The position numbers and the translations under genes are program-made. A stretch of 64,000 nucleotides of DNA from Erpetoichthys calabaricus (lineage: Eukaryota > Chordata > Cladistia > Polypteriformes > Polypteridae). The notes below the pieces were generated by a model that did not search any database, had not been told where the DNA came from, and saw nothing but the letters and a program-made list of their open reading frames with translations. Location: positions 76,070,951 to 76,134,950 of the forward strand of contig NC_041403.2 of assembly GCF_900747795.2 (NCBI RefSeq), written 5' to 3'. Of the stretch, positions 43,301 to 53,625 are shown piece after piece (position 1 is the stretch's first letter; every line of letters starts with the position of its first letter).

Positions 43301-46300
43301 CACTATTTTAACACATGCATTTTATTGAATACATTCATAGATAAAGGTAATTAATCCAGCAAGTGTACGATACTGTAAAGTTGTTTAAAGAACCTGATTA
43401 TACAGTATGATTAATACGAAAAAACTGCAGTTTAAAGTCAGTAGAGGTTATTTGAGTGTGCAGTTTTGACCAACAGTATTTTTCATAAACACTGCTGCTT
43501 TTACTGATATAAATATTAATATTTGGCAAAACTTAATGATGTGGAATTCTGCAGACCAGCTTACTCAACTATATGCAGAGATCAGCATTTTTAATATTCT
43601 TTCAGAATCTCTTCATATACTATAATATTTAAGTTATAATACACTGTTAAGCATGTTTATAGTATCCATCCATCCATTTTCCATCCATCCATCCAATTTC
43701 CAACCCGCTATATTCCTAACTACAGGGTCACGGGGGTCTGCTGGAGCCAATACCAGCCAACACAGGGCACAAGGCAGGAACCAATCCCGGGCAGGGTGCC
43801 AACCCACCGCAGGACACACACAAACACACCCACACACCAAGCACACACTAGGGCCAATTTAGAATCGCCAATCCACCTAACCTGCATGTCTTTGGACTGT
43901 GGAAGGAAACCGGAGCGCCCGGAGGAAACCCACGCAGACACGGGGAGAACATGCAAACTCCACGCAGGGAGGACCCGGGAAGCGAACCCAGGTCCCCAGA
44001 TCCCCCAACTGCGAGGCAGCAGCGCTACCCACTGCGCCACCCCCATCCATTTTCCAACCCGCTGAATCCGAACACAGGGTCATGGGGGTCTGCTGGAGCC
44101 AATCCCAGCCAACACAGGGCACAAGGCAGGAACCAATCCCGGGCAGGGTGCCAACCCACCGCAGGACACACACAAACACACCCACACACCAAGCACACAC
44201 TAGGGCCAATTTAGAATCGCCAATCCACCTAACCTGCATGTCTTTGGACTGTGGGAGGAAACCGGAGCGCCCGGAGGAAACCCACGCAGACACGGGGAGA
44301 ACATGCAAACTCCACGCAGGGAGGACCCGGGAAGCGAACCCAGGTCCCCAGATCCCCCAACTGCGAGGCAGCAGCGCTACCCACTGCGCCACCGTGCCGC
44401 CCCCATCCATTTTCCAACCCGCTGAATCCGAACACAGGGTCATGGGGGTCTGCTGGAGCCAATCCCAGCCAACACAGGGCACAAGGCAGGAACCAATCCC
44501 GGGCAGGGTGCCAACCCACCACAGGACACACACAAACACACCCACACACCAAGCACACACTAGGGCCAATTTAGAATCGCCAATGCACCTAACCTGCATG
44601 TCTTTGGACTTTGGGAGGAAACTGGAGCCCCCGGAGGAAACCCACGCAGACACAGGGAGAACATGCAAACTCCACGCAGGGAGGACCCGGGAAGCGAACC
44701 CGGGTCTCCTAACTGCGAGGCAGCAGCGCTACCACTGCGCCACCGTGCCGCCCTGTTTATAGTATTTTACAGTTAATTTCAGAAGTAAGAGTTTAATAGC
44801 AGCCTTTTCAGCAGCTCCGTGTATGACTGTATATGTATGTGTATTTTTCTACTTTTATTTTTCTATTTTTGTTTTTTTCACCTGTATTATTATCATTCTT
44901 TAATTTAATATTATTTATTGTATCAGTATGCTGCTGCTGAAGAATGTGAATTTCCCATTGGGATTAATAAAGTATCTATCTATCTATCTATCTATCTAAT
45001 ACATATTTCCCACTCAAAAATTATTTGAATGAAATGCACATCCTCCATGCAAAATTGCTGGATATGCTCATTTTATGCTGGATTCTATTTATAAGTGCTG
45101 AAATCAAAGAAATCAAGAGCAAACCAAAGATAAAGAAAGGCTGATTCATTTATCACTCATTATGAAACTACATTGTTTTTAGCAAGCATTAACAAAAATG
45201 TATAGCTGTTATCTGGTATAGTAATAGTAACATAGTAAATGACTTGACAAACAGGCTAGGAAAGCAAGACAACTACTATGGAAATAAGCAAAAAAAACAC
45301 TATCATGTAAGTATACAGTATGTGATCTTTTAAAAATTAAAAATGTAATAAGCAGTTATACAAGGATAATGCCTTTTGTGCCAATTTTCTTTCAATTTTC
45401 ATTTCAGTTATTTAATGAATTATTTACTAATTAGTGGGGTCTGATGCTGCAGTAGTTGCAGCCTCTCATCATTCAGTGTTGTTTGCTGAGGTGTCTGCTT
45501 GTTTTTAAATTATCATTATTAGAATACAATGAAGGGAGCAAACTACATAGAAAATGGGCAAAATAATATGAAAACAACAAAAGAGAATTAAGCATTAAAA
45601 TCTATAGCAAAAATATAAATATTTCTAAATGTCTAATAAATGCAAAACTCATACTGCTGTGCTTTTCTAATAATAGAAGGAAAAAAGTCCAGCTAATTAA
45701 ATGAGATCAGTTATCTTCAGTTATTATGACTGATTGTGAATCTGGTTGTAACAAAAACCTGTAGCCACAGTGGGTCCCCAGGACCGAGTTTTGGATCCAC
45801 TTCTGTAAGGTATTTATAAAGAACTTAATTAACCAGTCTTTCAGAACTTTACAGAAACAAAAATCGCTTCTTTCCAAAGTAATATTTTCATTCTACCCGA
45901 TAAAGTGTAAGTACAGTATGACACTATTTGTTGCACTGGGCATCTGTATGCATGACTATATAAAGATGCCACCTGCGATTCTCCTTATGTTCACTGTACA
46001 GAAACATACATAAACAACAACCAGTATTTAAAACAAAATCTCAGTTTTACCTCAATACACATATAGTTTAATATGCAATAAAACATAACTCACAGTATCC
46101 AGCAGCTCAATGAATTTGGAGAAAAAGAAGAACCACGCAACACGAACCATCTAGGAACAGAACATATTAAAAGGTGAGAAACATAGAAACAACTATATAA
46201 AATTGAAGGAAATCAAAGAATAAGAATACGGCCATCTTGAAGGAAAAAAGAGGACAAAATGCCCGAAGGTCAGTGGCATAAATAAAACTTAAAAAGTGTT

Positions 46301-49034
46301 AATGAGAAAAAAAAAAACATTTTTTTGTCATCTTACCCTAAGAGCCTGAGGACTGTCTGAAACATCTACAGGATCACATCTCCACGTATAATCTGTGGCC
46401 CAGCCAGACATAAGGAACTACAGAAAAATAGTTTTAAGTCAAAGGGGCTGCGGTTTTATTATTAAATTACAATTTCATATTGACAGAGGAGAGACAGGTA
46501 TATAATGACACTGAACTGCAATTATAGTAAAACTAAGATGAACAACAACAGTGCATATATTTTTTTATTAAAAAAAATTAAACTTGGTACTCTTATAAAG
46601 GATGGTCAGGGCAGCAGTAGAATAAGGTAATGTAACACTTCATCACAGCATGTCATATACATTAAGCAGCAGTTAATATTAAATCAAACTTGTGTGCAGC
46701 ATGCAATAACAGTATTTGCTACAACAGCACTGCATATAGTCCTCTATATATCTTTAATTATAAATAACATACCGATAAACAGTAAAAATAACCCTCTTAC
46801 CTCATAGACTATAAACGCAGAAAAAGCAACCATTGCAAAGTTATAGACAACCATAATCCCTTTAAGGTCAAAGGGCTTCCTGTTAGCCATTAGACGTGGG
46901 CCAAGATACAGCACAAACATGACATAGCCCACTAGAATGGCAGTCATAAGACCAGGGCCTTGCATCATAGGATATGCATTAATCCGGGGATCTGTGGGTC
47001 AAAATGATTTGTTATTCATTAGATTTTTGTAATTTCTCCTTCCATTATGTCTTAAAACACTTTTTTTTTATATAAAAATAGCTCTTAACTGTATTTGAGT
47101 GGTTTAAAAATGGACTTTTTAAATATAGCTGCATAAATCAAACATGTTTCAATTTGCTTTTGAAAAAGCATTATTATGCATAAAGTCATATGTAAAAGGC
47201 ATTTGATTCAGGCCTATCTGACATTCCTGAACATTTCTCACAGTGGGCGTTACCATGTAAAAGAGAATGCAAGAACAGAAAATATGACAACCATAGTTAG
47301 TGGATTTTATTGCCTTGTGAATTTCAGATTAAACAACTAGAGATTGAAGGGAATGACAGATTCCATGAATGCCTTGTGACGTTTAAACAGAGTCTTAAAC
47401 TTCCATTGTTTCATGTGCTCACTGCATTCTGACAGCACATTAATATGCTTCCAGATACCACTGGTGGAACTATGAATGTTTATCACACATAGCATGTTTA
47501 GCTGCAGTCTCAGAACATATACTTCCTGTTCCTTTCTGTCATGGTACGACAATCATAGCACATCAGACAGACAAGCCTCTTGTCTGTTTTGCAATCTGAA
47601 ACACCCATTTTTTTTTTTCTTTCCCTTAAAAAACCTCACATTGGTTTCATTCCATATGAACTAGTGTGGTGCTGAGGTGTCACCCGTTGTTTGGCTGCAC
47701 TTGGGTCTTAATCTGGGATCCTGAGTTGGTTTGTCATGTGGTGGGTGCGGCAATGAGCTGCATCAGGGCGTGTTCCTAACCTCTCTCTCGTGTCTGTACT
47801 GTTGCTTTTACCATGGCTGTCCCCAAATCACTAATCAGCAAGACAGCTGCTTTAGGTATTTTTGATCTTTGTTTTGCCTCATGCCTCAATTGTATTCCAG
47901 CTTCAACTCATGGAAAGACACCATACCTTTCTCCAGAAAAATCCTTTAATGCAGATTTTGGATTCATGGTTCCATCACTGATTTCACGTCACCCAAGTCT
48001 CTATGTTGCAAAGAATTTGTAACCTTATCAGCCACCTAGTTTGACTGTTGTTACAAAGTTATTAGTTTTTCCTTTAGAAATAGGACAACTTATAGCCAAG
48101 ATATTTCACGTTAAGCTTATATTTACTTGAAAAAATACTTGAGAACTCTTAAAAATCATTAAGCTATATCTTGGCAGACTAGAGGTGAGCATTTCTGTTT
48201 TTATTAAGCAGGGGATTCCTACTGTTTTCCCTGTCAAGTATGCCATTTTTGTCCGGAATTTGATGCCAGAGTCATGATCATTGGCTACAGCAATGGCGTG
48301 ATAGACTTGCAGACTCCTTACACATTGCTCTAGGATCATTTGTGATTTCTTTGAAAATTTTAGTGTTGCTCTATGGTTGACCCTGGTAGGACAAATGATG
48401 TGTTAAAGACTATCCAAAGGAGAAAGTCTTGCAACAGTAGTCAATGAATGTTGTCAATATTAGGACCAGAGGTTTAAAAATAGCTCTGTAATTTTCATTT
48501 TTCATTAATTTCTGGGCAGATATGATGGTGACATTAATATTTCTTGTACTTCTATTTGTTTTAATTACTAAATTTTTCTAACTTAATACTATTTTGTCAC
48601 ATTTTGATTTCTCTTGATTTTAATTGCTGTGACATCCCCTAATTTAATAAAAGGATCACATACGCTTCATGGCATGTTTTAGTTGTGTTTAAAGCATTCA
48701 TTTTTGGCATATGCTGTTGCAGAGGTGTTTTTTTTTTTTTTTTTAATAAAGCTGGAAATGGGTAGAAATGCTTCAAACACTTTCTGAAATTTTCTGATTT
48801 GCTAGATGCAGATCAGTTTAAATGACTAACATAACCATGCCCTAAAAATTACTACAGCACAAGCATACTGTAAAACAATTAAAACATCAATCCACTCATC
48901 TTTCTTCTTCCTTTATTACTTTTAAGGTATACTTTTTAAATCAGAATGTATGGATGAAAACTTCTGTTCTTACCAGCATGCTTCATAAGGTCCTCATAAA
49001 ACTTGACTACCCATGTTCCCACTTCAGTTGTCAT
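28102..49034 (-). CDS. ELOVL1: ELOVL1, very-long-chain fatty acid elongase
   Basis: This ER multi-pass enzyme condenses malonyl-CoA with long acyl-CoAs (C20-C26 saturated and monounsaturated in mammals), the first step of elongation feeding sphingolipids. Coding exons on the minus strand: 49034-48974, 46991-46801, 46417-46337, 46150-46094, 43154-43049, 38630-38494, 28389-28102. They total 921 bases, 306 residues, all GT-AG with consistent phases. Landmarks: DPRI 21-24, [11 protein letters not shown] 51-61, KFIELLDT 123-130 (KxxExxDT), catalytic histidine box HIFHH 146-150, HVIMYFYY 180-187, LHATQYYF, and C-terminal KIKAN, a KxKxx ER-retrieval signal as in human KVKAN. Human ELOVL1 has 279 residues; the extra length is mostly a polar, Asn/Gly-rich tail before KIKAN. 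Intron 6 is 10 kb. The leader part of the first coding exon starts at 49080 after TTCCTTCAAG, so at least one non-coding exon lies upstream, outside what I can identify. ELOVL7 and ELOVL4 fit less well. Confidence 0.96.
28700..28860 (+). repeat. Old SINE relic in ELOVL1 intron 6
   Basis: Decayed matches to the main SINE: GGGGCACTTTGGTGGAGTGG, then ATGGTCTCCCCAAATGTCTT, TTTGGGTTTCTCCCAC, CCAAAGACTTGCAC and TAAACTGATTGACAGCTCT. The tail is lost. Confidence 0.55.
28861..30013. other. ELOVL1 intron 6 sequence, nothing recognised
   Basis: AT-rich, without gene-like ORFs or bounded repeats. Confidence 0.4.
30170..30217. repeat. (AC)n microsatellite
   Basis: Nearly pure CA repeat of about 45 bases, immediately before the MITE at 30220. 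It belonged to an AC/AT-rich tract that the MITE split from 31134..31490. Confidence 0.9.
30220..31131. mobile_element. 912-bp mariner/Tigger-type non-autonomous element
   Basis: Terminal inverted repeats start CAGTAATCCCTC at both ends and are flanked by TA (30218 and 31132). Inner arms share repeated CGCG/GCGGA words (CCGCGAAGTAG..., ATCCGCGATAGAG). The interior has an (AG)n run at 30660..30690 but no transposase. The TA target and short CAG-type ends fit Tc1/mariner superfamily elements. Confidence 0.8.
31134..31495. repeat. TATA/CACATA satellite-like tract
   Basis: About 360 bp of alternating purine-pyrimidine repeats built from (TA)n, (ACAC) and (ACATAT) units. The long open frames across it (Tyr-Ile repeats) are artefacts of the composition. 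Confidence 0.9.
31806..32121 (+). repeat. tRNA-derived SINE in the left arm
   Basis: Flanked by TTTGTATGC at 31797..31805 and 32122..32130. It has the head GGGCGGTATGGTGGCGCAG, a B-box-like GGGTTCGCTTCC, and the tail ATAATGGATGGATGG. The opposite arm of the inverted repeat preserves the empty target site, which confirms the duplication. Confidence 0.92.
32180..32345 (+). repeat. CORE/MIR-like SINE with tRNA-type B box
   Basis: It reads CAGTTCAAATCCTGG (Pol III B-box type), then CTGTGTGACCCTGAGGAAGT and CACTTCACCTGCCTGTGCTG, which resembles the conserved core of MIR/CORE SINEs (GTGTGACCTTGGGCAAGTCA and on). It ends TGGAATAAAGGCATAAGTCA with AAATA. It is a different family from the main SINE and sits in the loop of the inverted repeat. 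Confidence 0.6.
33780..34765 (-). pseudogene. Tc1-like transposase remnant (copy B)
   Basis: From 34765 a frame gives the paired-type helix-turn-helix [20 protein letters not shown] and [14 protein letters not shown]. Later, 34355..33990 gives [18 protein letters not shown] and [14 protein letters not shown]. After that, LRRDNARPHVARV-like and [12 protein letters not shown]-like pieces follow in other frames. A TDE to PDD change at the first catalytic position and frame breaks make it inactive. Confidence 0.8.
35012..36210. other. ELOVL1 intron 6, nothing recognised
   Basis: Very AT-rich with small (GA)n runs near 35970. No coding or bounded repeat was seen. Confidence 0.4.
36215..36458 (-). 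repeat. Old SINE relic, antisense, in ELOVL1 intron 6
   Basis: CCATCCATTTTCCAAACTTG starts it, then GGCACCAGG-like middle, GTCAATTTAGCAGAGCCAAT, GACCTGCATGTGTTTGGACA, GTGGGAGGAAACTGGAG, AACCCACACAGACATGGGGA and a head ending ATCGTGCCACCC. Nearly full length but diverged. Confidence 0.75.
36459..38493. other. ELOVL1 intron 6, nothing recognised
   Basis: AT-rich, with a short (GA)n run near 37660. No coding sequence or bounded element was seen before exon 6. Confidence 0.4.
38631..41515. other. ELOVL1 intron 5, upper part
   Basis: A (CA)n patch lies near 38765..38785. A weak antisense SINE trace lies near 39190..39250 and a one-ended hAT-like trace (AAAAAGGTTGAGAGTCCCTG) near 40510. About 41430..41470 is a fragment of the unclassified repeat seen at 14998. 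No gene. Confidence 0.45.
41516..42004 (+). mobile_element. Solo-LTR-like fossil
   Basis: A roughly 490-bp GC-rich block in an AT-rich intron carries the parts of an LTR in order: a TATAAAAGG box at 41779..41787, a purine-rich leader, and AATAAA at 41941..41946 followed by GT-rich sequence. The 5-mer GACGG lies at both ends (41511..41515, 42005..42009). No internal viral-type genes are adjacent, so it looks like a solo LTR. Family and age are unknown; it is isolated here. Confidence 0.4.
42335..42612 (+). repeat. Old SINE relic, sense to plus strand
   Basis: It shows TGCATGGATTTTGTACAGGT-like middle, GAAAACTGGAGATTTCAAAT, TTGGTGCCCTGCCTAG, AAAGATAGGCTTCAGCCCCC and GTGACTCTGAATTGAATTAA, a diverged copy of an older branch of the main SINE. 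Confidence 0.55.
43666..44753 (-). repeat. Head-to-tail SINE trimer in ELOVL1 intron 4
   Basis: Three antisense units of roughly 350-380 bp (about 43666..44042, 44043..44402, 44403..44753) follow one another without spacer. Only one duplication, TGTTTATAGTAT, is found, at 43654..43665 and 44754..44765, bracketing the whole array. Units 1 and 2 share diagnostic differences from unit 3 (AGGTCCCCAGATCCCCCAAC versus GGGTCTCCTAAC before the head). Each has the tRNA-like head, except that the head of unit 1 is short of its last bases. The long frames through it are meaningless. Confidence 0.9.
44810..44999 (+). mobile_element. LINE 3' end with (ATCT)n tail
   Basis: The stretch CAGTATGCTGCTGCTGAAGA, GTGAATTTCCCATTGGGATT and AATAAAGT followed by (ATCT)n at 44971..44998 is the 3' terminus of the same LINE type that lies antisense at 59091. 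Only the 3' untranslated part is present. Confidence 0.75.
45000..46093. other. ELOVL1 intron 4, lower part
   Basis: AT-rich. The only recognisable item is the hAT relic at about 45690..45806. Confidence 0.4.
45690..45806. repeat. One-ended hAT relic
   Basis: AACAAAAACCTGTAGCCACA, GTGGGTCCCCAGGACCGAGT and TTTGGATCCAC repeat the right terminus of the hAT family at 3056..3736. The left end and flanking duplication were not found. Confidence 0.5.
46992..48973. other. ELOVL1 intron 1 (between coding exons 1 and 2)
   Basis: A 69-codon ORF at 47813 has no recognisable relative and no splice context. No bounded element was seen. Confidence 0.4.
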
Positions 49035-49310
49035 TTTCCTTCTTTACTTGGCTTCACAGAATTAAAACCTCTTGACAAACCTTGAAGGAAAAAATTGAAA
49101 GAATTTATGTAATGGTGCACTAGGTTTCAGTGTTAGCTTCATTAGTTTAGCCTACTTCCTGACAATTAAGAATCCATAGTTAATCGGATGCAATGTTTTA
49201 ATGCAAGGAACACGAATTTATATATCTGTAATTTATTATATGAAAAACAGTTGAATTGACAAGTCAAATGATAACACTGACTTCACAGTAGAGTTCTAAG
49301 TGACTGTGTA

Positions 49311-50944
49311 CAACCCCCAATCAGAAAAAAACCGGGACAGTATGGAAAATTAAAAGAAAACAACCCACACACTGCAGTGATCCTTAAATTTACTTTGCCC
49401 TTTATTTCACTCCAGACAATATGAACCCAACATATATCATGTTTAGTCTGTCAATTTTATTTCATTAATAATAAAAATTATGATTATAAAAAATTAATAC
49501 GCACTGAAATTCCTCCAGATTCCTTGAATCATTTAATGATATTATGTACTGTAGAGGGAGAAACATCCATTCCTGCATTTCAGTCCTTGCAACACATTCC
49601 AAAAACAGTTGGGATGATAAAAGCATTCATCACTTTGTAAAGTCATCCATGATTCTTTCTCACAAAACTTAAGATGTTTTCGCACTGAGGATACCAAATG
49701 ATGAAGTGTTTCAGTTCTTATTTTGTCCCATTCTTCTTAATCCGTGCAACAGTATGAGGTTGTCGTTTCATTTTTCAGTTCTCCACACATTCTCTACTGG
49801 GGACAGATCAGGTCTACAGGCAGGCCAGTCCTGTACCCGTACCTTCTTCTTCCACAGCCATACCTTTGTAATGTGTGCAGAATGTGGTTTTGCATCATCA
49901 TGTTCAAAAATGCATGGACATCTCCGGAACAATAAGTCATCTTGATGGCAGCATATGTTGCTCTAAAATCTCAGTGTAGTTTTCTGTATTAATGCTGCCA
50001 TGACAGAAGTATAAATTACCTTTGCCAAGGGTAGTGACATAACCCCACACCATGACAGACCCTGGCTTTTGGACTTGCTGTTGATAACAGTCTGGATGGT
50101 CCCTTTTGTCTTTGGTCTGGAGCATACAGTGTCCATTTCTTCCAAAAAGAGATGTGAAAAACGGATTCGTCTGACCACAATACATGTTTCCACTGTGTGA
50201 TGGTCCATCAGAGATGCCTCCAAATGCAGAGAAGTCAATGCCACTTCTCAAAATTGTTAACATAAAGCTTCTTTTTTGCACAGTAAAGTTTTAAATTGCA
50301 TTTGTGAATGTAACTCCATATTGCAGTGTCTTACAAAGGTTTGCCAAAGTAATCCCTTGCCCATGTTGTTATATCTGCTATTGATGAGTGATGGTTCTTG
50401 ATGTAGTGCCGTCTGGGGGATTGGAGATCACGGGTGTTCAGCTTAGGCTTGCACCCTTGCCCTTTATGCACTGAAATTCCTTCAGATTCCTTGAATCATT
50501 TAATGATATTATGCACTGTGGAGGGAGAAACATGCAAGTCACTTCCAATCTAACTTCGAGGAACACTTTTTTTAAACAATACTTTTCTCACGCATTTGTT
50601 GACAAAATGGAGATCCTCTGCCCATCTTTGTTCCTCAAAGACTTGTGGATAGTGCCTTTATACTAAATCATCATTACAATCACTTATTGACATCATCCAT
50701 TTGAAATCATATCATTATTTTATTTTTTTACCTCATTACTAGCCCTAATTTGCCCCTGTCCCAACTTCTTTTGGAATGTGATGCAGGCATGAATGCAAAT
50801 TAACAAATGAAATGAAGTTGACCACATAAATCACGAAATATCTTAGGTTCATACTGTCTGCAATGAGATAAAAATTTAAGAATCACTGGAATTTTTTTTT
50901 ATTTGCATTTTTCACACTGTTCCAACTTTTTCTGATTTGGGTAT
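49311..50944 (-). mobile_element. Decayed Tc1-like transposon (copy D)
   Basis: The left end CAACCCCCAATCAGAAAAAA follows TA (49309), and the right end reads backwards as CCCAAATCAGAAAAAGTTGG before TA at 50945. Inverted similarity extends about 200 bp. The minus-strand remnant (50281..49937) gives QTNPFFTSLFGRNGH, KDHPDCYQQQ-like, KPGSVMVWGYVTTLGKGNLY and LEQHMLPSR. A 67-bp segment (49501..49567, CTGAAATTCCTCCAGATTCC and on) duplicates 50468..50534 in direct orientation, placing a piece of the 5' coding region next to the left arm. Confidence 0.85.
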
Positions 50945-50946
50945 TA

Positions 50947-52259
50947 AGTATTAATTACCTGACACTCTCTCCAGTCAGTAAACTAATACATTGAACATCA
51001 CTTCCTCTTATTAAATTTGGTGGGTCCACCTGCCAGTATTTTATGACAATAAGTGGAATGATGGGTCCAGAGAACATTATCAGTACCTTTAAAATACACT
51101 AATAGCCTGTTAACAAGCAGAAAAGCAAAGCATTGCCAAAGGGCACTTTTCAAAACATGTTAAAACACTCATCGTGAGCAGAAAGGCTACAAACCTATAA
51201 TGATACAATGTGCAAGTGTTGTTTAAGTTGATGAACCATTGTGTAAAAGAGCATGAAAAGGGGAATTGTTGGCTTGGCCTGAAAAGTAACCTATAACAGG
51301 CTGTGTGTAGCCAGTGCTTTGTATTTAGAATTTAAAGTGGATACAATCCAGTGATTGACAGATTAGATATAACTTTTTATTTGTCATATGGGGGGGGGGG
51401 GGGTTCTTTAAATAAAATTATTACATGTATATTTATTTATTTTTAAACACACGTATATTTTGGGACTGGGAATGTATTAAAAAATGTATCACATAAATGT
51501 ATGAAATTTATCTACATTAAATCGCATCTAACACTAAAACATGTAATTATAAAATTAATACATAAATAATGAAGTAAATACACACTGAATCTTTAATGTA
51601 GAATGGACACAACGGAATTAAAAAAGAAAATGAATGGTATAGTTTAACCTTAAACCTGAACTTAACAAAATACTACTTCAGCAAGTACAACCTGAATTTG
51701 AATGCCTTCCTTAAAGGGAAGTTGAAAAGAAGGCAATAAGAAAATGAGGCCAATGTATTAATTTTCAGATTGGCATAGCATATGAGACAAAGAGATTCCA
51801 AATTAAAAATGCAAGGATCCAAAAAACCGTTGATTTTGAATGCACTGCTGAAGGCAGATTTAACTGTCTGTTAACTGTTTAATGTTTTTGTGGTTGGTAG
51901 AATCATGGTGTGCCTTGGGATTTTTTTGGATTATTAAAAGTGTGTCACCACAGAAAAACACTTAGAAAACCCTGCTGTACCTTTATCTTTCATCCCGGCA
52001 CACTAATTTAAAAAAAAATTAAAATATCTGTTTAGGTTTGATCTTGCTTAAAAATTGAAACTGTTCATTACTTAGATGGTTATGCTGCATTCTTTGCATA
52101 AATTATGCAAAGATACTGCAAACTTGAATCATGGGTAGAGATAATCATTCCACTTATGTTTCGTAGAATTTTGTCATTATATTAGGGAAGTCAGCACTGT
52201 AAGCTGGCTGGCAGACTGGCCAGTTAAACACAGAGGTACTTGAGACTTATTTTGGGTTG
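50947..52259. other. Non-coding, upstream of ELOVL1 coding start
   Basis: It holds a G-run (51391..51405) and AT-rich sequence. No gene or bounded element was seen. It may be within the ELOVL1 leader intron. Confidence 0.4.
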
Positions 52260-52270
52260 AGTGCCATTCA

Positions 52271-52430
52271 TCCATCCATTTTCCAACCCGCTGAATCCAA
52301 ATACAGGGTCACGGGGGTCTGCTGGAGCCAATCCCAGCCAACACAGGGCACAAGGCAGGAACCAATCCCGGGCAGGGTGCCAACCCACCGCAGGACACAC
52401 ACAAACACACCCACACACCAAGCACACACT
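52271..52430 (-). repeat. 5'-truncated SINE, young
   Basis: The 3' half of the main SINE, antisense, from TCCATCCATTTTCC to CACACTAG. The 11-mer AGTGCCATTCA occurs at 52260..52270 and 52431..52441. It is nearly identical to the trimer units. Confidence 0.92.
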
Positions 52431-52441
52431 AGTGCCATTCA

Positions 52442-53210
52442 AACATAACTTATTCAGCACTTATGTGATATAACAATGATTCAATCTTCCTACAGAAATA
52501 TAAAAAGTGTATTTTTTACCATCACAACAGCAGTGCAAAACTTCCCTGCACCTATGTCAGTAAGTATAAATCAAGAAAATGAACATCAGTGCTACGTATT
52601 GACATGTGGCGTATCATTGTGAACCATGTAGTACAAAATATTAAACCATTAAATGAAAATTATATTTCATAACACTTTAAAGAGAATATATAAATATGGT
52701 ACTGGACGTGTATGTAAGTTTTTTAGGTACACACTTGACTTATTTGTATTATGCTGTCATGACCAGAGCACTGCCTGACACGACTGCTTCATTGCCAGCC
52801 CAGGATGCAACAATATTTTTAATGCATTAAACAGACCACATTAATGGGGCACACTGCAACAGAGCCAAGCCCCAAAGGTTATCCTTCCTGCTGTAAATAC
52901 AGTAAGTACGAAGACCAGATCAGCATATGATCATTCTAAGCTCAGAGCGCATTGCAACTGACCTATGGTGTTATTCTACATGTAATAATACATAAGTAAA
53001 TCTCACAACAGCAAATTTCATAAACCTGACAAACCTGATTTGGAAAAGTGTGTTATTACAAAAGCAGCTTTAAATGAGGGTATCCTAAATAATCTTGGTA
53101 TTTATAAATTCATGTGACACAGATATGTTTTTTAACTGATTTTAAGCAGTGTTTATTTTTCAGTTACCAAATAAAAATATCAGTAAATAAACTGTCAATC
53201 AATGGCAGCT
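52442..53210. other. Non-coding, nothing recognised
   Basis: AT-rich sequence with no gene-like ORF and no bounded repeat. Confidence 0.4.
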
Positions 53211-53214
53211 ATTC

Positions 53215-53623
53215 GATGATTGTTTGGAAGGTGTGTCATTTCACGCAATGGTGACATTCCATGGCCTCCGAGATCCCCAGATCTCACTGTTTGTGATTTT
53301 TTTCTGTGGGGACATCTTAAAAGCCAAGTGTACTGCACACTTCCTTGAACCATTGCTGAACTAAAAAGGAGGATTTAAGAGGAAATCACTGGCATTCCTC
53401 TTGACATGTTATGTTGAGCAAAGCAGAATTTCCACAATGGGCAGTCAGAATGTGTACTGAGAAATGGACAACACTTTCATGGATGTTTTCTTCAAAACAT
53501 AAAATGAATATTGAATGAATATTGATCCTGTACAATACATTTCATCGCTAAATGTATTTTGTAATGTGTTTATTCGTACATTGAATGTCAAATGAAAATT
53601 TCCCGTTTCCCTGTGCCACCCTG
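53215..53623 (+). mobile_element. Mariner-type transposase 3' remnant
   Basis: A plus-strand reading gives [26 protein letters not shown], then IAELKRRI and GIPLDML, the C-terminal block of mariner-like transposases (RSPDLxxCDFFLWGxLK, containing the third catalytic Asp region). Stops interrupt it. The end GGAAACGGGAAATTTTC (inverse strand) with CCACCCTG and TA at 53624 resembles a mariner terminal repeat. The 5' part was not found. Confidence 0.65.
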
Positions 53624-53625
53624 TA

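Noticed and set aside
43877-44762. Open frames of 263 and 287 codons on both strands
   Set aside because: They run through the SINE trimer; similar peptides recur at every SINE copy (for example 8089, 10933, 52224), so they reflect SINE sequence.
47813-48022. 69-codon ORF in ELOVL1 intron 1
   Set aside because: No known relative and no supporting promoter or splice signals.
28102-49034. ELOVL4 or ELOVL7 as the identity of the elongase
   Set aside because: [11 protein letters not shown] is shared more widely, but the DPRI start, LHATQYYF, the KIKAN terminus and the CDC20 neighbour favour ELOVL1.
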